From positions 231,345 to 295,344 of the forward strand of contig JADZEB010000011.1 of the NCBI GenBank assembly GCA_020850755.1: a stretch of DNA of 64,000 bases, in the 5' to 3' direction. The notes under the pieces were generated by a model. It searched no databases. It was not told the DNA's origin and saw only the letters and a list, made by a program, of their open reading frames with translations. Shown piece after piece: positions 26,315 through 35,152 of the stretch; position 1 is the first letter of the stretch; every line of letters begins with the position of its first letter. Source of the DNA: Alphaproteobacteria bacterium (GTDB taxonomy: Bacteria; Pseudomonadota; Alphaproteobacteria; Acetobacterales; Acetobacteraceae). The translations under genes and the position numbers were made by a program.

Positions 26315-27316
26315 ATGATCGATCGACGTGGTTTCCTAGGCACCGGCGCCGTGCTGGCGGGCGGCACGCTGCTCGGCACCAGCCGCCCCGCCCGCGCCCA
26401 GCCGCGCAACCCGTCCTGGCCGCGCAACCTGACCATGGGCACGGCGGTGCCGGGCGGGGTCTATGCCGTGTTCGGTCCGGCCTGGGGCCAGCTGGTGCAG
26501 GAGGCCACCGGCATCACCATCGACTACCGCGCGACCCAGGGCCCCAACCAGAACATCATCCTGGTCGATCGCCGCGACGTCGAATTCGGCATGACGACGA
26601 TGGGGCCGGCGCTGCAAGCCTGGAACGGCCAGGGCCAATGGACCCAGGGCAACCGCTACCGCAACATCCGCGCGCTCTTTCCGATGTACGACACGCCGCT
26701 CTACGGCATCGCGCTGCGCCGCTCGGGGCTTGCGCGCTACGACCAGCTCGGCGGGCGCAATGTCGGGCTCGGGCCGCGCGGCGCCACCGCCGCCACCTAC
26801 TTCCCCTCGATGATGGAGGCGATCGGCGTGCAGCTTGGCGCGCAGCGCTACGGTTCGGGCGTGGACATGGTGGGCCAGCTCAATGACGGGCTGATCCAGG
26901 CCTTCCTGCACGCCGCGGGCGCGCCCAACCCGTCCTTCGTCGAGGCCGAGACCTCGAACGAGATCAACTACCTCGCCTTCACCCCCGAGCAGATCGCCGC
27001 GATCCGCGCCAAGGTGCCCGAGCTCACGCCGTCGCACCTGCCGATGGGCACGCACCGCACCCAGACCGCCGACATCAACACGGTCGGGCTCTACAACTTC
27101 GCCATCGTGCACAAGGATGCGAACGAGGGCGTGGTCTACGAGGTCGTCAAGGCGGTGATGACCGGCAATGAACGCCTGCGCCGCGCCCATTCGGCCGGAA
27201 GGGACACGCTGCCGCAGAACTGGAACAAGAACAGCTTCCTGCCCTTCCATCCGGGTGCGGCGCGCTGGTTCCGCGAGAATGGCCACGCCGTTCCGGACAG
27301 TCTGATCGCCCGCTAG
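26315..27316 (+). CDS. TAXI-type TRAP transporter solute-binding protein, paralogue 3
   Basis: 333 residues with a clear twin-arginine signal (MIDRRGFLGTGAVLAGGTLL, cleavage near ARAQ), then PRNPSWPRNLTMGTAVPGG. Closely similar to paralogue 2 throughout; differences cluster in ligand-region segments such as DGLIQAFLHAAGAPNPSFVE. The start ATG follows GGGGGAGGACAGC. The stop TAG lies in the first CTAG of repeat copy 2. Downstream are hyuA and hyuB in the same direction, the association that most suggests a role in uptake of their substrate. Confidence 0.92.
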   Translation: MIDRRGFLGTGAVLAGGTLLGTSRPARAQPRNPSWPRNLTMGTAVPGGVYAVFGPAWGQLVQEATGITIDYRATQGPNQNIILVDRRDVEFGMTTMGPALQAWNGQGQWTQGNRYRNIRALFPMYDTPLYGIALRRSGLARYDQLGGRNVGLGPRGATAATYFPSMMEAIGVQLGAQRYGSGVDMVGQLNDGLIQAFLHAAGAPNPSFVEAETSNEINYLAFTPEQIAAIRAKVPELTPSHLPMGTHRTQTADINTVGLYNFAIVHKDANEGVVYEVVKAVMTGNERLRRAHSAGRDTLPQNWNKNSFLPFHPGAARWFRENGHAVPDSLIAR

Positions 27317-27442
27317 GGCACGTTCCGTTCGGCTTCGATCAGCCGAACGGAAGTCGTGCCCGAGAAACCTAAGGCTTGCGAGCAGCTTGGTCCGATCTGG
27401 TGCAACCGCCCTGCGGTTCCACCAGATCGGACGCTGCTCTAG
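27313..27442. repeat. 130-bp CTAG-bounded palindromic element, copy 2
   Basis: Exactly 130 bp from CTAG to CTAG. Hairpin A: GGGCACG, CCGTTCGGCT, loop TCGATC, AGCCGAACGG, then CGTGCCC, so the outer 7 bp also pair. Hairpin B: TCCGATCTGGTG pairs with CACCAGATCGGA around an inner AACCGC / GCGGTT stem. The first CTAG gives the stop of TAXI paralogue 3; the last CTAG falls 100 bp before hyuA, so this copy is not between convergent genes. Confidence 0.9.
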
Positions 27443-27542
27443 GCGATGCCGGCCGCCGCCCCTGCCGGGGCGGATTGACCACCGCCCCACCCGCCCCTAG
27501 CCTCCCCGCCCGGACAGGCAGGCAGAGGCAGGCAGGGGCGCG

Positions 27543-29960
27543 ATGGGCGGGACCGGAACTGGCAAGGCGCGTGCAGGCGGCGACGCCGCGACATTGTCGC
27601 TCGGCATCGATATCGGCGGCACCTTCACCGACCTCGTGCTCTACGACAATGCGGGCGGCCGGCATTGGATCGGCAAGGTGCTGACCACGCCCGACGATCC
27701 CGCCCGCGGCGTGATCGAGGGCGTGCGCGGGCTGCTGGCCGGGAACGGCATTCCGGCGGCGCGCGTGGCGCGCGTGGTGCACGCGACCACGCTCTTCACC
27801 AACGCGCTGATCGAGCGCAAGGGCGCGGTCACCGGGCTGATCACCACCGAGGGCTTCCGCGACGTGCTGGAGATGGGGCGCGAGCGCAAATACGAGCTCT
27901 ACGACATCTGCCTCGACACGCCGACACCGATCGTGCCGCGCCGCCTGCGCCGCGAGGTGGCCGAACGGCTCGGCCCCGACGGCATGGTCGAGATCGCGCT
28001 CGACGAGGCGGCGCTGCTGGCCGAGGCCGACGCGCTGGTGGCGGCGGGCTGCGCCTCGCTCGCCATCCTGTTCCTGCACGCCTATGCCAACCCCGCGCAC
28101 GAGGCACGCGCGCGCGCCCTGGTCGCCGCGCGCCACCCCTCGCTTTCCATCACCTGCAGCCACGAGGTCGCACCCGAGATCCGCGAGTATGAACGGCTCT
28201 CGACCACGGTCGCCAACGCCTATGTGAAGCCGCTCGCGGCGCTCTATCTCGATCGCCTGGCGGGCGAGCTGCGCGCGCTCGGCATCGGCGGGCCGTTCTT
28301 CATGATGCTGTCCAATGGCGGCCTGACCCATGTCGAGGAGGCCAAGCGCACGCCGGTGCAGCTTCTCGAAAGCGGGCCGGCGGCCGGCGCCCTGGCCGCC
28401 GCCTTCTTCGGCCGCGCCGGCGGCGAGGAGGCGCTGCTCGCGCTCGACATGGGCGGCACCACCGCCAAGGCGGCGCTGATCGAGCATGGCGAGCCGGTGA
28501 TCGCGCACAGCTTCGAGGCGGCGCGCGAGCGCCGCTTCATGGAAGGCTCCGGCCTGCCGATCCTGATCTCGACCATCGAGCTGATCGAGATCGGCGCCGG
28601 CGGCGGCTCGCTTGCCAGCATCGATGCGCTCGGCCTGCTCAAGGTCGGGCCGCAGAGCGCGGGCGCCGTGCCGGGCCCGGCCTGCTATGGGCGCGGCGGG
28701 ACGATGGCGGCGGTGACGGATGCCGATCTCGTGCTCGGCTATCTCAACCCCGGCTTCTTCCTCGGCGGGGCGATGACGATCGACCCCGCCAAGGCCGAGG
28801 CGGCGATGCTGCCCCTGGCCAAGGCCACCGGCCTGACGGCGACCGAGGTCGCCTGGGGCATCCACGATGTCGTCAACGAGAACATGGCCTCGGCCGCGCG
28901 CGTGCACATCGCCGAGCGCGGCAAGGACCCGCGCGGCTTCGCCCTGCTCGCCACCGGCGGGGCGGGGCCCGTGCATGCCTGGCATGTCGCGCGCAAGCTC
29001 GGCCTCTCGCGCCTGATCTGCCCGCCCGCCGCCGGCGTGGGCTCGACCATCGGCCTCCTGATGGCACCGGCGCGCATCGACCGCGTCGGGACGCTGGTTT
29101 CCACCCTGCCGGGAATGGACTGGGCCGCATGCGAGGCGGCCTATCGCGCGCTCGAGGACGATGCGCGCCGCGTGCTTGCCGAAACCGGCGCCGATGTGAA
29201 GCGCATCGCCATCCGCCGCTTCGCCGACATGCGCTACCAGGGCCAGGGCAGCGAGATCGTGGTCGAGCTGCCCAAGGGTCCCTACAGCGCGCGCTCGGTG
29301 CCGGGGATCACCGCCGCCTTCGAGGCGGTCTATCGCGCGCTGTTCACGCGCCCGCTCACTGGCGTGCCGATCATGACGGTGAAGCTGCGCGTCGCCGCCT
29401 CCGCGCCGGTGAAGGGGGCGACGGTGGCGCTGCGCGCTGCCGGCGGCGCCTCCGCGCAGGCGGCGCGCAAGGGCATGCGCAAGGTGTTCTTCAAGGATGC
29501 CGGCGGCTATGTCGATTGCCCGGTCTATGACCGCTACCGCCTGCCGGTCGATCGCGCCATCCCCGGCCCCGCCGTGGTGGAGGAGCGCGAGAGCACGGTG
29601 GTGATCGGCCCCGGCTCGCGCTTCCGCCAGCAGGGCGATGGCAATCTGGTGATCGCGATGCCCGGCACCGCGGACCGTGCCGCGGCGAAGGCGAAGGCGA
29701 AGGCGAAGACGAAGGCGAACACGGCGAAAGCCAACCCTGCCGCGAAGGTCAGGCCCGCCGCGAAGGTCAGGCCCGCCGCGAAAGCCAGGCCCGCCGCGAA
29801 AGCCAGGCCCGCCGCGAAAGCCAGGCCCGCCGCGAAAGCCAGGCCCGCCGCGAAAGCCAGGCCGGCGGCGAAGCCGAGGCGCGCAGCGAAACCGGGGCGC
29901 GCAGCGAAACCCGCCCGCGCCGCGTCTGCGCGCAGCAAGCCCGCCCGCCGCGCCCGCTGA
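27543..29960 (+). CDS. Hydantoinase A / oxoprolinase subunit with Lys/Ala-rich C-terminal tail
   Basis: 805 residues. Residues 1-~700 are a normal HyuA: N-terminal LGIDIGGTFTDLVLYDN (ATP phosphate-1 motif), VHATTLFTNALIERKGA, the MGGTTAKAALIEHG motif, IEIGAGGGSLASIDALGLL, GGAGPVHAWHVARKLGLSR, and the C-terminal VVEERESTVVIGPGSRF. The last ~95 residues are extra: Ala-Lys-Ala-Lys units, then PAAKARPAAK-type repeats encoded by an 18-bp tandem DNA repeat, ending RSKPARRAR. It should hydrolyse a cyclic amide with ATP together with HyuB, whose gene starts four bases after this stop. The tail resembles the C-terminus of histone H1-like proteins; its role is unknown. Confidence 0.92.
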   Translation: MGGTGTGKARAGGDAATLSLGIDIGGTFTDLVLYDNAGGRHWIGKVLTTPDDPARGVIEGVRGLLAGNGIPAARVARVVHATTLFTNALIERKGAVTGLITTEGFRDVLEMGRERKYELYDICLDTPTPIVPRRLRREVAERLGPDGMVEIALDEAALLAEADALVAAGCASLAILFLHAYANPAHEARARALVAARHPSLSITCSHEVAPEIREYERLSTTVANAYVKPLAALYLDRLAGELRALGIGGPFFMMLSNGGLTHVEEAKRTPVQLLESGPAAGALAAAFFGRAGGEEALLALDMGGTTAKAALIEHGEPVIAHSFEAARERRFMEGSGLPILISTIELIEIGAGGGSLASIDALGLLKVGPQSAGAVPGPACYGRGGTMAAVTDADLVLGYLNPGFFLGGAMTIDPAKAEAAMLPLAKATGLTATEVAWGIHDVVNENMASAARVHIAERGKDPRGFALLATGGAGPVHAWHVARKLGLSRLICPPAAGVGSTIGLLMAPARIDRVGTLVSTLPGMDWAACEAAYRALEDDARRVLAETGADVKRIAIRRFADMRYQGQGSEIVVELPKGPYSARSVPGITAAFEAVYRALFTRPLTGVPIMTVKLRVAASAPVKGATVALRAAGGASAQAARKGMRKVFFKDAGGYVDCPVYDRYRLPVDRAIPGPAVVEERESTVVIGPGSRFRQQGDGNLVIAMPGTADRAAAKAKAKAKTKANTAKANPAAKVRPAAKVRPAAKARPAAKARPAAKARPAAKARPAAKARPAAKPRRAAKPGRAAKPARAASARSKPARRAR
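29739..29864. repeat. 18-bp in-frame tandem repeat, seven copies, in hyuA
   Basis: Units of the form GCCGCGAAAGCCAGGCCC (the first two with GGTC in place of AGCC) repeat seven times. They code for the AAK(A/V)RP hexapeptide of the HyuA tail. Degenerate units continue to about 29930. Confidence 0.9.
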
Positions 29961-29963
29961 GGA

Positions 29964-31667
29964 ATGCCCGCCATGCCCCGCGCTGCCAAGACCCGCGCTG
30001 CCAAGACCCGCGCTGCCAAGACCCGCGTCACCGCCAAGGCCCCGCGCAAGCAGGCCGGCTTCGATGCCGTCACGCTGGAAGTGATTTGGCGCCGCCTGAT
30101 CGCCTGCGTGGACGAGGCCGCCGCCGCGCTGGTGCGCACCTCCTTCTCCACCCTGGTGCGCGAGAGCCACGATTTCTCCTGCATCCTCACCGATGCGCGC
30201 GGGCTCTCGCTCGTGCAGGCGACGAAAAGCATTCCCTCCTTCATCGGCACGTTGCCGGCGACCGTGAAGCACTTCCTCGCCGCGATCCCGCCCGAGCAGC
30301 TCGCGCCGGGCGACGTGCTGGTGACGAACGATCTCCATCTCGGCACCGGGCACCTGCCCGACATCACGGTGGCCAAGCCGATCTTCCTCGATGGCCGGCT
30401 GATCGGCTTCTCGGCCTCGACCGCGCACGCGCCCGATATCGGCGGCAAGATCCGCAGCCCCGAGCCGCGCGAGGTGTTCGAGGAAGGCTTCCAGATCCCG
30501 ATCATGAAGCTGATCGAGCGCGGCAAGGTGAACGAGACGCTGGTCAACCTGTTGCGCAAGAATGTGCGCACGCCCGACCTCACCCTCGGCGATCTCTGGG
30601 CGCAGATCACCGCGCTCGACCTGATGGAGGTGCGCTGCCTGTCGCTGATGGCCGATTACGGCCTGTCCGAACTGGAGGGGCTGACCGACGAGATCATGGG
30701 CCGCTGCGAGCGGGCGATGCGCGCCGCCATCCGCGCCCTGCCCGACGGCACCTACCGCGCCGAGCTGCAGACCGACGGGCTGATGGACAAGCCCATCACC
30801 GTGCGCCTGGCCGTGACCATCAGGGGCGAGGATGTGGTCTGCGACTTCACCGGCACCGATGCGCAGGTGGACCGGGCGATCAACTGCGCCATGTGCTACA
30901 CCTACGCCATGGCGGTCTATGGCATCAAATGCCTGACCAGCCCGAACCTGCCCAACAACGAGGGCAGCTTCCGCCCGATCCGGGTCGAGGCGCCGGCGGG
31001 CTGCATCGTCAACCCGGTCTTCCCGGCCTCGGGCGGCAGCCGCATGCTGATCGGGCACTACCTGCCGCCGCTGATCTTCGCCGCGCTCGGCGATGTCGTG
31101 CCCGACCGCGTCATGGCCTTCCCCGGCTCGCCGATGTGGGGCATGAACCAGAGCGGTGTCACGAAGGAAGGCAAGCCCTACGCCAACATGTTCTTCTACA
31201 ATGGCGGCATGGGCGGCTCGCCGCGGCGCGACGGGCACGCGACCCTGTCCTGGCCGTCCAACGTCTCCTCGACCGCGGTGGAATTGTCCGAGGTGATCGC
31301 GCCGGTGCGCATCCGCTACAAGCGGCTGCGGCCCGGTTCGGGCGGGCGCGGGGCGCATCGCGGCGGGCTCGGCCAGGAGGTGATGTTCGAGAGCCGATCG
31401 GAAAGCCCGATCGCGGTTTCCTTCCTGGCCGAGCGCACGCTGATCGCGCCACCGGGGATCGCCGGCGGCGCGCCGGGCGCGCGGGGCGAGCTTCGCCTGA
31501 ACGGCGAGCCGGTCGATCCCAAGCGGCAATATGTGCTGAAGCAGGGCGACACGGTGCATCTCGGCACGCCGGGCGGCGGCGGCTGGGGCGATGCGGGCAG
31601 GCGCGATCCGGCACTGGCCGCGCGCGACCGCACGGAAGGCTATGTCCCGGAGGGGGTGACCGACTGA
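29964..31667 (+). CDS. Hydantoinase B / oxoprolinase subunit with Lys/Ala-rich N-terminus
   Basis: 567 residues. After an unusual basic start (three AKTRA units from a 15-bp DNA repeat, about residues 5-20, then VTAKAPRKQAG), the normal HyuB begins at FDAVTLEVIWRRLIACVDE. Family segments follow: LVRESHDFSCILTD, NDLHLGTGHLPDITVAKP, HAPDIGGKI, GRCERAMRAAIRALPDGTY, CDFTGTDAQVDRAINCAMCY, PASGGSRMLIGHYLPP, and the C-terminal GGGGWGDAGRRDP. The start could be ATG 29964 or 29973. It is cotranscribed with hyuA and is its expected partner. Both facing ends (HyuA C-terminus, HyuB N-terminus) carry similar basic repeats. Confidence 0.92.
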   Translation: MPAMPRAAKTRAAKTRAAKTRVTAKAPRKQAGFDAVTLEVIWRRLIACVDEAAAALVRTSFSTLVRESHDFSCILTDARGLSLVQATKSIPSFIGTLPATVKHFLAAIPPEQLAPGDVLVTNDLHLGTGHLPDITVAKPIFLDGRLIGFSASTAHAPDIGGKIRSPEPREVFEEGFQIPIMKLIERGKVNETLVNLLRKNVRTPDLTLGDLWAQITALDLMEVRCLSLMADYGLSELEGLTDEIMGRCERAMRAAIRALPDGTYRAELQTDGLMDKPITVRLAVTIRGEDVVCDFTGTDAQVDRAINCAMCYTYAMAVYGIKCLTSPNLPNNEGSFRPIRVEAPAGCIVNPVFPASGGSRMLIGHYLPPLIFAALGDVVPDRVMAFPGSPMWGMNQSGVTKEGKPYANMFFYNGGMGGSPRRDGHATLSWPSNVSSTAVELSEVIAPVRIRYKRLRPGSGGRGAHRGGLGQEVMFESRSESPIAVSFLAERTLIAPPGIAGGAPGARGELRLNGEPVDPKRQYVLKQGDTVHLGTPGGGGWGDAGRRDPALAARDRTEGYVPEGVTD

Positions 31668-31688
31668 GGCGCGATCGCGCCCGCCGCC

Positions 31689-32591
31689 TCAGCCGAGCGC
31701 GGCCAGCGCCAGCCCGAGCAGGATCAGCGCCGAGCCGGCGATCAGATCAAGCGTGAAGCTCTCCCCCAGCAGGATCGCCGAGGATACCAGCCCCACCACC
31801 GGCGTGAGCAGGAGCGCGAGCGAACTCACCACCGGGGGGAAGGCGCGCGCCACCGACACGGTCGCCCAGGTCCCCAAGGGTCCGGCGAACAGGCCGAGGA
31901 ACAACAGCCCCGCCAGCGCCGAATAGGGCGGCGTCATCTCCGCCCAGGGCTCGACCGCGAGCGAGATGATCGTCAGCAGCACGGTCGCCAGCGCGAACTG
32001 CCAGGGCAGGAGCTCGAACGGCGTCAGGCGCCAGCGGTGGCGGCGCACATGCAGGATCGCCAAGGCCCAGCCGAGCGCGCCGATCAGCAGCATGAGCTGC
32101 CCCACCAGCGCGCGCCCGCCCTCGCTCGCGCCGAAGGTGGGGGCGAGCAGCACGCCCACGCCGAGCAGGCTCACCCCGGCGCCGAGCAGGCGCAGGCGCG
32201 AGGGCGCCTCGCCCACCAGGTAGGAGAGCGGCACCAGCCACAGCGTCGTGGTGTAGGCCAGCACCGAGGAACGCCCGGCCGGCACATAGCGCACGGCGGC
32301 GTGGGCCAGGATGAAGAAGGCGGTGAGCTGGAACACCGCAACGGTCGCGATCAGCGGCAGGTCCTGGCGCGAGGGCAGGCGCAGCCGCCCGATCGCGCCC
32401 AGGAGCACGAAGGTCGCCAGCGCCGAGAGCCCGCCGCGCCAGGCCGAGAAGGTGAAGGGCGACATCTCGGCCACGCCGACCTTGATCGCCGGCCAGGCGA
32501 GGCCGAACAACAGGATGGCGACGGCAAGCTGGAGGATCGCCATCCCCCGGCTGACGGGCGGGGCGGCGGAGCCGGGGGATGGGGCGGTCAT
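31689..32591 (-). CDS. DMT superfamily (EamA) transporter
   Basis: 300 residues from the ATG at 32591 (MTAPSPGSAAPPVSRG). Ten hydrophobic helices in two EamA repeats: the first begins LFGLAWPAIKVGVAEMSPF with FSAWRGG after it, the second has LGWALAILHVRRHRWRL and PFELLPWQFALATVLL, with PVVSSLALLLTPVVGL near the end. Members export amino acids, metabolites or drugs; the substrate cannot be told. It lies convergent to hyuB with 21 bp between stops, and is probably independent of it. Confidence 0.9.
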   Translation of the reverse strand: MTAPSPGSAAPPVSRGMAILQLAVAILLFGLAWPAIKVGVAEMSPFTFSAWRGGLSALATFVLLGAIGRLRLPSRQDLPLIATVAVFQLTAFFILAHAAVRYVPAGRSSVLAYTTTLWLVPLSYLVGEAPSRLRLLGAGVSLLGVGVLLAPTFGASEGGRALVGQLMLLIGALGWALAILHVRRHRWRLTPFELLPWQFALATVLLTIISLAVEPWAEMTPPYSALAGLLFLGLFAGPLGTWATVSVARAFPPVVSSLALLLTPVVGLVSSAILLGESFTLDLIAGSALILLGLALAALG

Positions 32592-32797
32592 GGCGGCGAG
32601 ACTCGCGCGAACGCGCCGCGCCGGCAATGGGGCAGGGCGTGGTGCCGATGGGTGCGCGGCGCGTGGCTGGATGGGGCGCACCGGGACGAAGCGGGGCGCG
32701 CCGGCCCCGCGCCTTGCACGGAACCGTCAGGCCCCGCGCGTGCCGCCTGCGAGGTGATCCGGGATGCGGCGGGCAGGGTGCGGCAGCCCACCCGCTC

Positions 32798-33730
32798 TCA
32801 GTAGAGCGGCCAGCGGGGCTTCTGGTTGCCCAGCACCGCCAGCACCTCCTCGGCCACCGAGGTCGCCATCTCGCGCAGCGCCTCGGCCGTGCCGCCGCCG
32901 ATATGCTGGGTGGCGACGAAGCCGCGGCAGGAAAGCAGCGGATGGTCGGTGGGCGGCGGCTCGACCGTGAACACGTCCATCGCCGCCCCGGCGAGCTTCT
33001 TCGCCTGCAACGCCGCCGCCAGCGCCGCCTCGTCAACGATGCCCCCGCGTGCCGTGCAGATCAGGAAGGCCGAAGGCTTCATCAGCGCGATCTCCTTGGC
33101 CCCGATCATGCCGCGCGTCTCGGGGGTGAGCGGGCAGTGGATCGTCAGTGCGTCGATGCGGGGCAGCATCTCGGCCAGCGACCGGCAGCGCTGCGCGCCG
33201 AAGCGGGCGAACACATCGTCGTCGAGATAGGGGTCGTAGGCCCAGACCGGCGCCTCGAAGGCGGCGCGCCACATGCGCGCGGTGCGCCGGCCGATATTGC
33301 CGAGCCCGACCACGCCGAGCGACTTGCCGTGCAGCTGCCAGCCATCATACTTGCCGCGATCCTGCGCCTCGCCACGGCGGATATCGCCGTCCGACATCGG
33401 GATGCGCCGGCCCAGCGCGAAAGCCAGGCCGATCGCCAGTTCCGCCACGCTCTGGCTGTTGGCGAAGGGCGTGTTGACCACGACCAGGCCCCGCGCCCTG
33501 CACGCCGCGAGGTCGAGCGTATCGACGCCTACGCCATGCTTGGCGATCATGCGCAGCCGCTTGGCCTTGGCGATCTGCTCGGCCGAGACGGCATAGCGGC
33601 GCACGATGATGGCGTCCGCGTCCTCGACCCACTGCTCGGCCCCGGGGTCGTTCCACAGCACCACCTCGGCCTTCGCCTTGAGCAGCGCGATGCCGTCGGC
33701 ATGCATCGGGTTGAGGACATAGACTTTCAT
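32798..33730 (-). CDS. D-2-hydroxyacid dehydrogenase (SerA-like)
   Basis: 310 residues. The NAD-binding loop is VVGLGNIGRR, with the D-hydroxyacid dehydrogenase signatures HCPLTPETRGMIG and TARGGIVDEAALAAAL. The catalytic Arg lies in CTARGG, Glu in FTVEPPP, and the His position is TQHIGGGT. Catalytic substrate-binding residues in the first domain (KHGVGVDTLDL) fit 3-phosphoglycerate dehydrogenase-type enzymes, but there is no C-terminal ACT domain, so it may be a glyoxylate or hydroxypyruvate reductase instead. It starts at ATG 33730 (MKVYVLNPMHADG). The 207-bp gap to the EamA gene suggests separate transcription. Confidence 0.88.
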   Translation of the reverse strand: MKVYVLNPMHADGIALLKAKAEVVLWNDPGAEQWVEDADAIIVRRYAVSAEQIAKAKRLRMIAKHGVGVDTLDLAACRARGLVVVNTPFANSQSVAELAIGLAFALGRRIPMSDGDIRRGEAQDRGKYDGWQLHGKSLGVVGLGNIGRRTARMWRAAFEAPVWAYDPYLDDDVFARFGAQRCRSLAEMLPRIDALTIHCPLTPETRGMIGAKEIALMKPSAFLICTARGGIVDEAALAAALQAKKLAGAAMDVFTVEPPPTDHPLLSCRGFVATQHIGGGTAEALREMATSVAEEVLAVLGNQKPRWPLY

Positions 33731-33985
33731 CGGCGGGGGCTCCGTGCGGATGGGGTGTCGGTTGGCGCCAGACGCTAGGGCGGGCGGCGAGCGCAGGCAA
33801 GACGATGCCGGAGCGCGCGCCGCGGCCCGCGAACCAGACCGGCGCCGCCCGCAGGGGCGCAATGCGCGCGCGGCGCTTGACTCCCGCCCCGCCCCTGCCC
33901 CTCTATCACCCCGCGACCCCCCCCGGCCGGCTTCCGGGCGCGGGGGCGCGCGCGGCCGGGTGGTCCGGCCACGCCACCTGCAAGG

Positions 33986-35026
33986 ATGTTCCCGATGGGC
34001 TACAGGGTTGCCGTGGTCGGGGCCACGGGCGCAGTCGGCCGCGAGATGCTTCGCGTGCTTGTCGAGCGCGATTTCCCCGCCGATGAGGTGTTCGCGGTTG
34101 CCTCCGGCCGTTCGGCCGGCACCAGCGTCTCCTTCGGCGAGGACAAAACCCTCAAGGTCCACGACCTGGAGAAATTCGACTTCCGCGGCATCGATATCGG
34201 GCTGTTCAGCCCCGGCGCCTCGGTCTCGGCCGTGCATGCCCCGCGCGCGGGCGCGGCCGGCTGCGTCGTGATCGACAATACCAGCCAGTTCCGCATGGAC
34301 CCCGAGGTGCCGCTGGTGGTGCCCGAGGTCAACCCGCAGGCGCTTGCCGGCTTCCGCAAGCGCAACATCATCGCCAACCCCAACTGCTCGACCATCCAGA
34401 TGGTGGTGGCGCTCAAGCCCCTGCACGACATCGCCCGCATCAAGCGGGTGGTGGTGGCGACCTACCAGTCCACCTCGGGCGCCGGCAAGGAGGCGATGGA
34501 GGAGCTCGATCTGCAGACGCGCAAGAGCTTCGTCTTCGAGGAGATGAAGCCCGAGCAGTTCACCAAGCGCATCGCCTTCAACTGCATCCCGCATATCGAC
34601 AAGTTCATGGATGACGGCTCGACCAAGGAAGAATGGAAGATGTCGGCCGAGACGAAGAAGATCCTCGACCCCGCGATCGCGGTGATGGCCACCTGCGTGC
34701 GCGTGCCGGTGTTCATCGGCCATGCCGAGGCGGTGCATGTCGAGTTCGAGAAGCCGCTCAGCGTCGAGGAGGCGCGCGCCGCGCTTGCCCGCGCGCCCGG
34801 CGTGCAGGTGATCGACCGGCGCGAGGATGGCGGCTACGCCACCCCGATCGAGGCGGTGGGCGAGGACGACACCTTCGTCAGCCGCATCCGCAAGGACCCG
34901 ACGGTGCCGAACGGGCTCGCCTTCTGGTGTGTCGCCGACAATCTGCGCAAGGGGGCGGCCACCAACGCGATCCAGATCGCCGAGGAGCTGGTGGCGCGCG
35001 GCATGCTGGCCAAGAAGGCCGCCTAG
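33986..35026 (+). CDS. asd: Aspartate-semialdehyde dehydrogenase
   Basis: 346 residues (or 343 from ATG 33995, MGYRVAVVGATG). NADP-binding GATGAVGREMLRVL, the SPGASVS segment, the catalytic cysteine in IIANPNCSTIQMVVALKPLH, STSGAGKEAMEEL, and the substrate-binding RVPVFIGHAEAVHVEFE. It reduces aspartyl phosphate to aspartate semialdehyde for lysine, threonine and methionine synthesis. Length and motifs are normal. The stop codon TAG is the first CTAG of repeat copy 3. The promoter region 33731-33985 is GC-rich, with nothing recognisable. Confidence 0.95.
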   Translation: MFPMGYRVAVVGATGAVGREMLRVLVERDFPADEVFAVASGRSAGTSVSFGEDKTLKVHDLEKFDFRGIDIGLFSPGASVSAVHAPRAGAAGCVVIDNTSQFRMDPEVPLVVPEVNPQALAGFRKRNIIANPNCSTIQMVVALKPLHDIARIKRVVVATYQSTSGAGKEAMEELDLQTRKSFVFEEMKPEQFTKRIAFNCIPHIDKFMDDGSTKEEWKMSAETKKILDPAIAVMATCVRVPVFIGHAEAVHVEFEKPLSVEEARAALARAPGVQVIDRREDGGYATPIEAVGEDDTFVSRIRKDPTVPNGLAFWCVADNLRKGAATNAIQIAEELVARGMLAKKAA

Positions 35027-35152
35027 GGCACGTTCCGTTCGGCTTCGATCAGCCGAACGGAAGTCGTGCCCGAGAAGCCTATGGTTCGCGGGCAGCCTTG
35101 TCCGATCTGGTGGAGCCGCGCCGCGGTTCCACCGGATCGGACGCCGCCCTAG
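35023..35152. repeat. 130-bp CTAG-bounded palindromic element, copy 3
   Basis: Again 130 bp from CTAG to CTAG, nearly identical to copy 2. The first CTAG contains the stop of asd, the last the stop of the leftward EamA gene. Because the two hairpins lie between convergent genes, the element may act as a two-way transcription terminator. Confidence 0.9.

Noticed and set aside
27369..31559. 1396-residue leftward open frame across hyuA and hyuB
   Set aside because: It covers two well-recognised rightward genes and the intergenic repeat; its product is a low-complexity His/Arg/Gly string typical of third-position bias.
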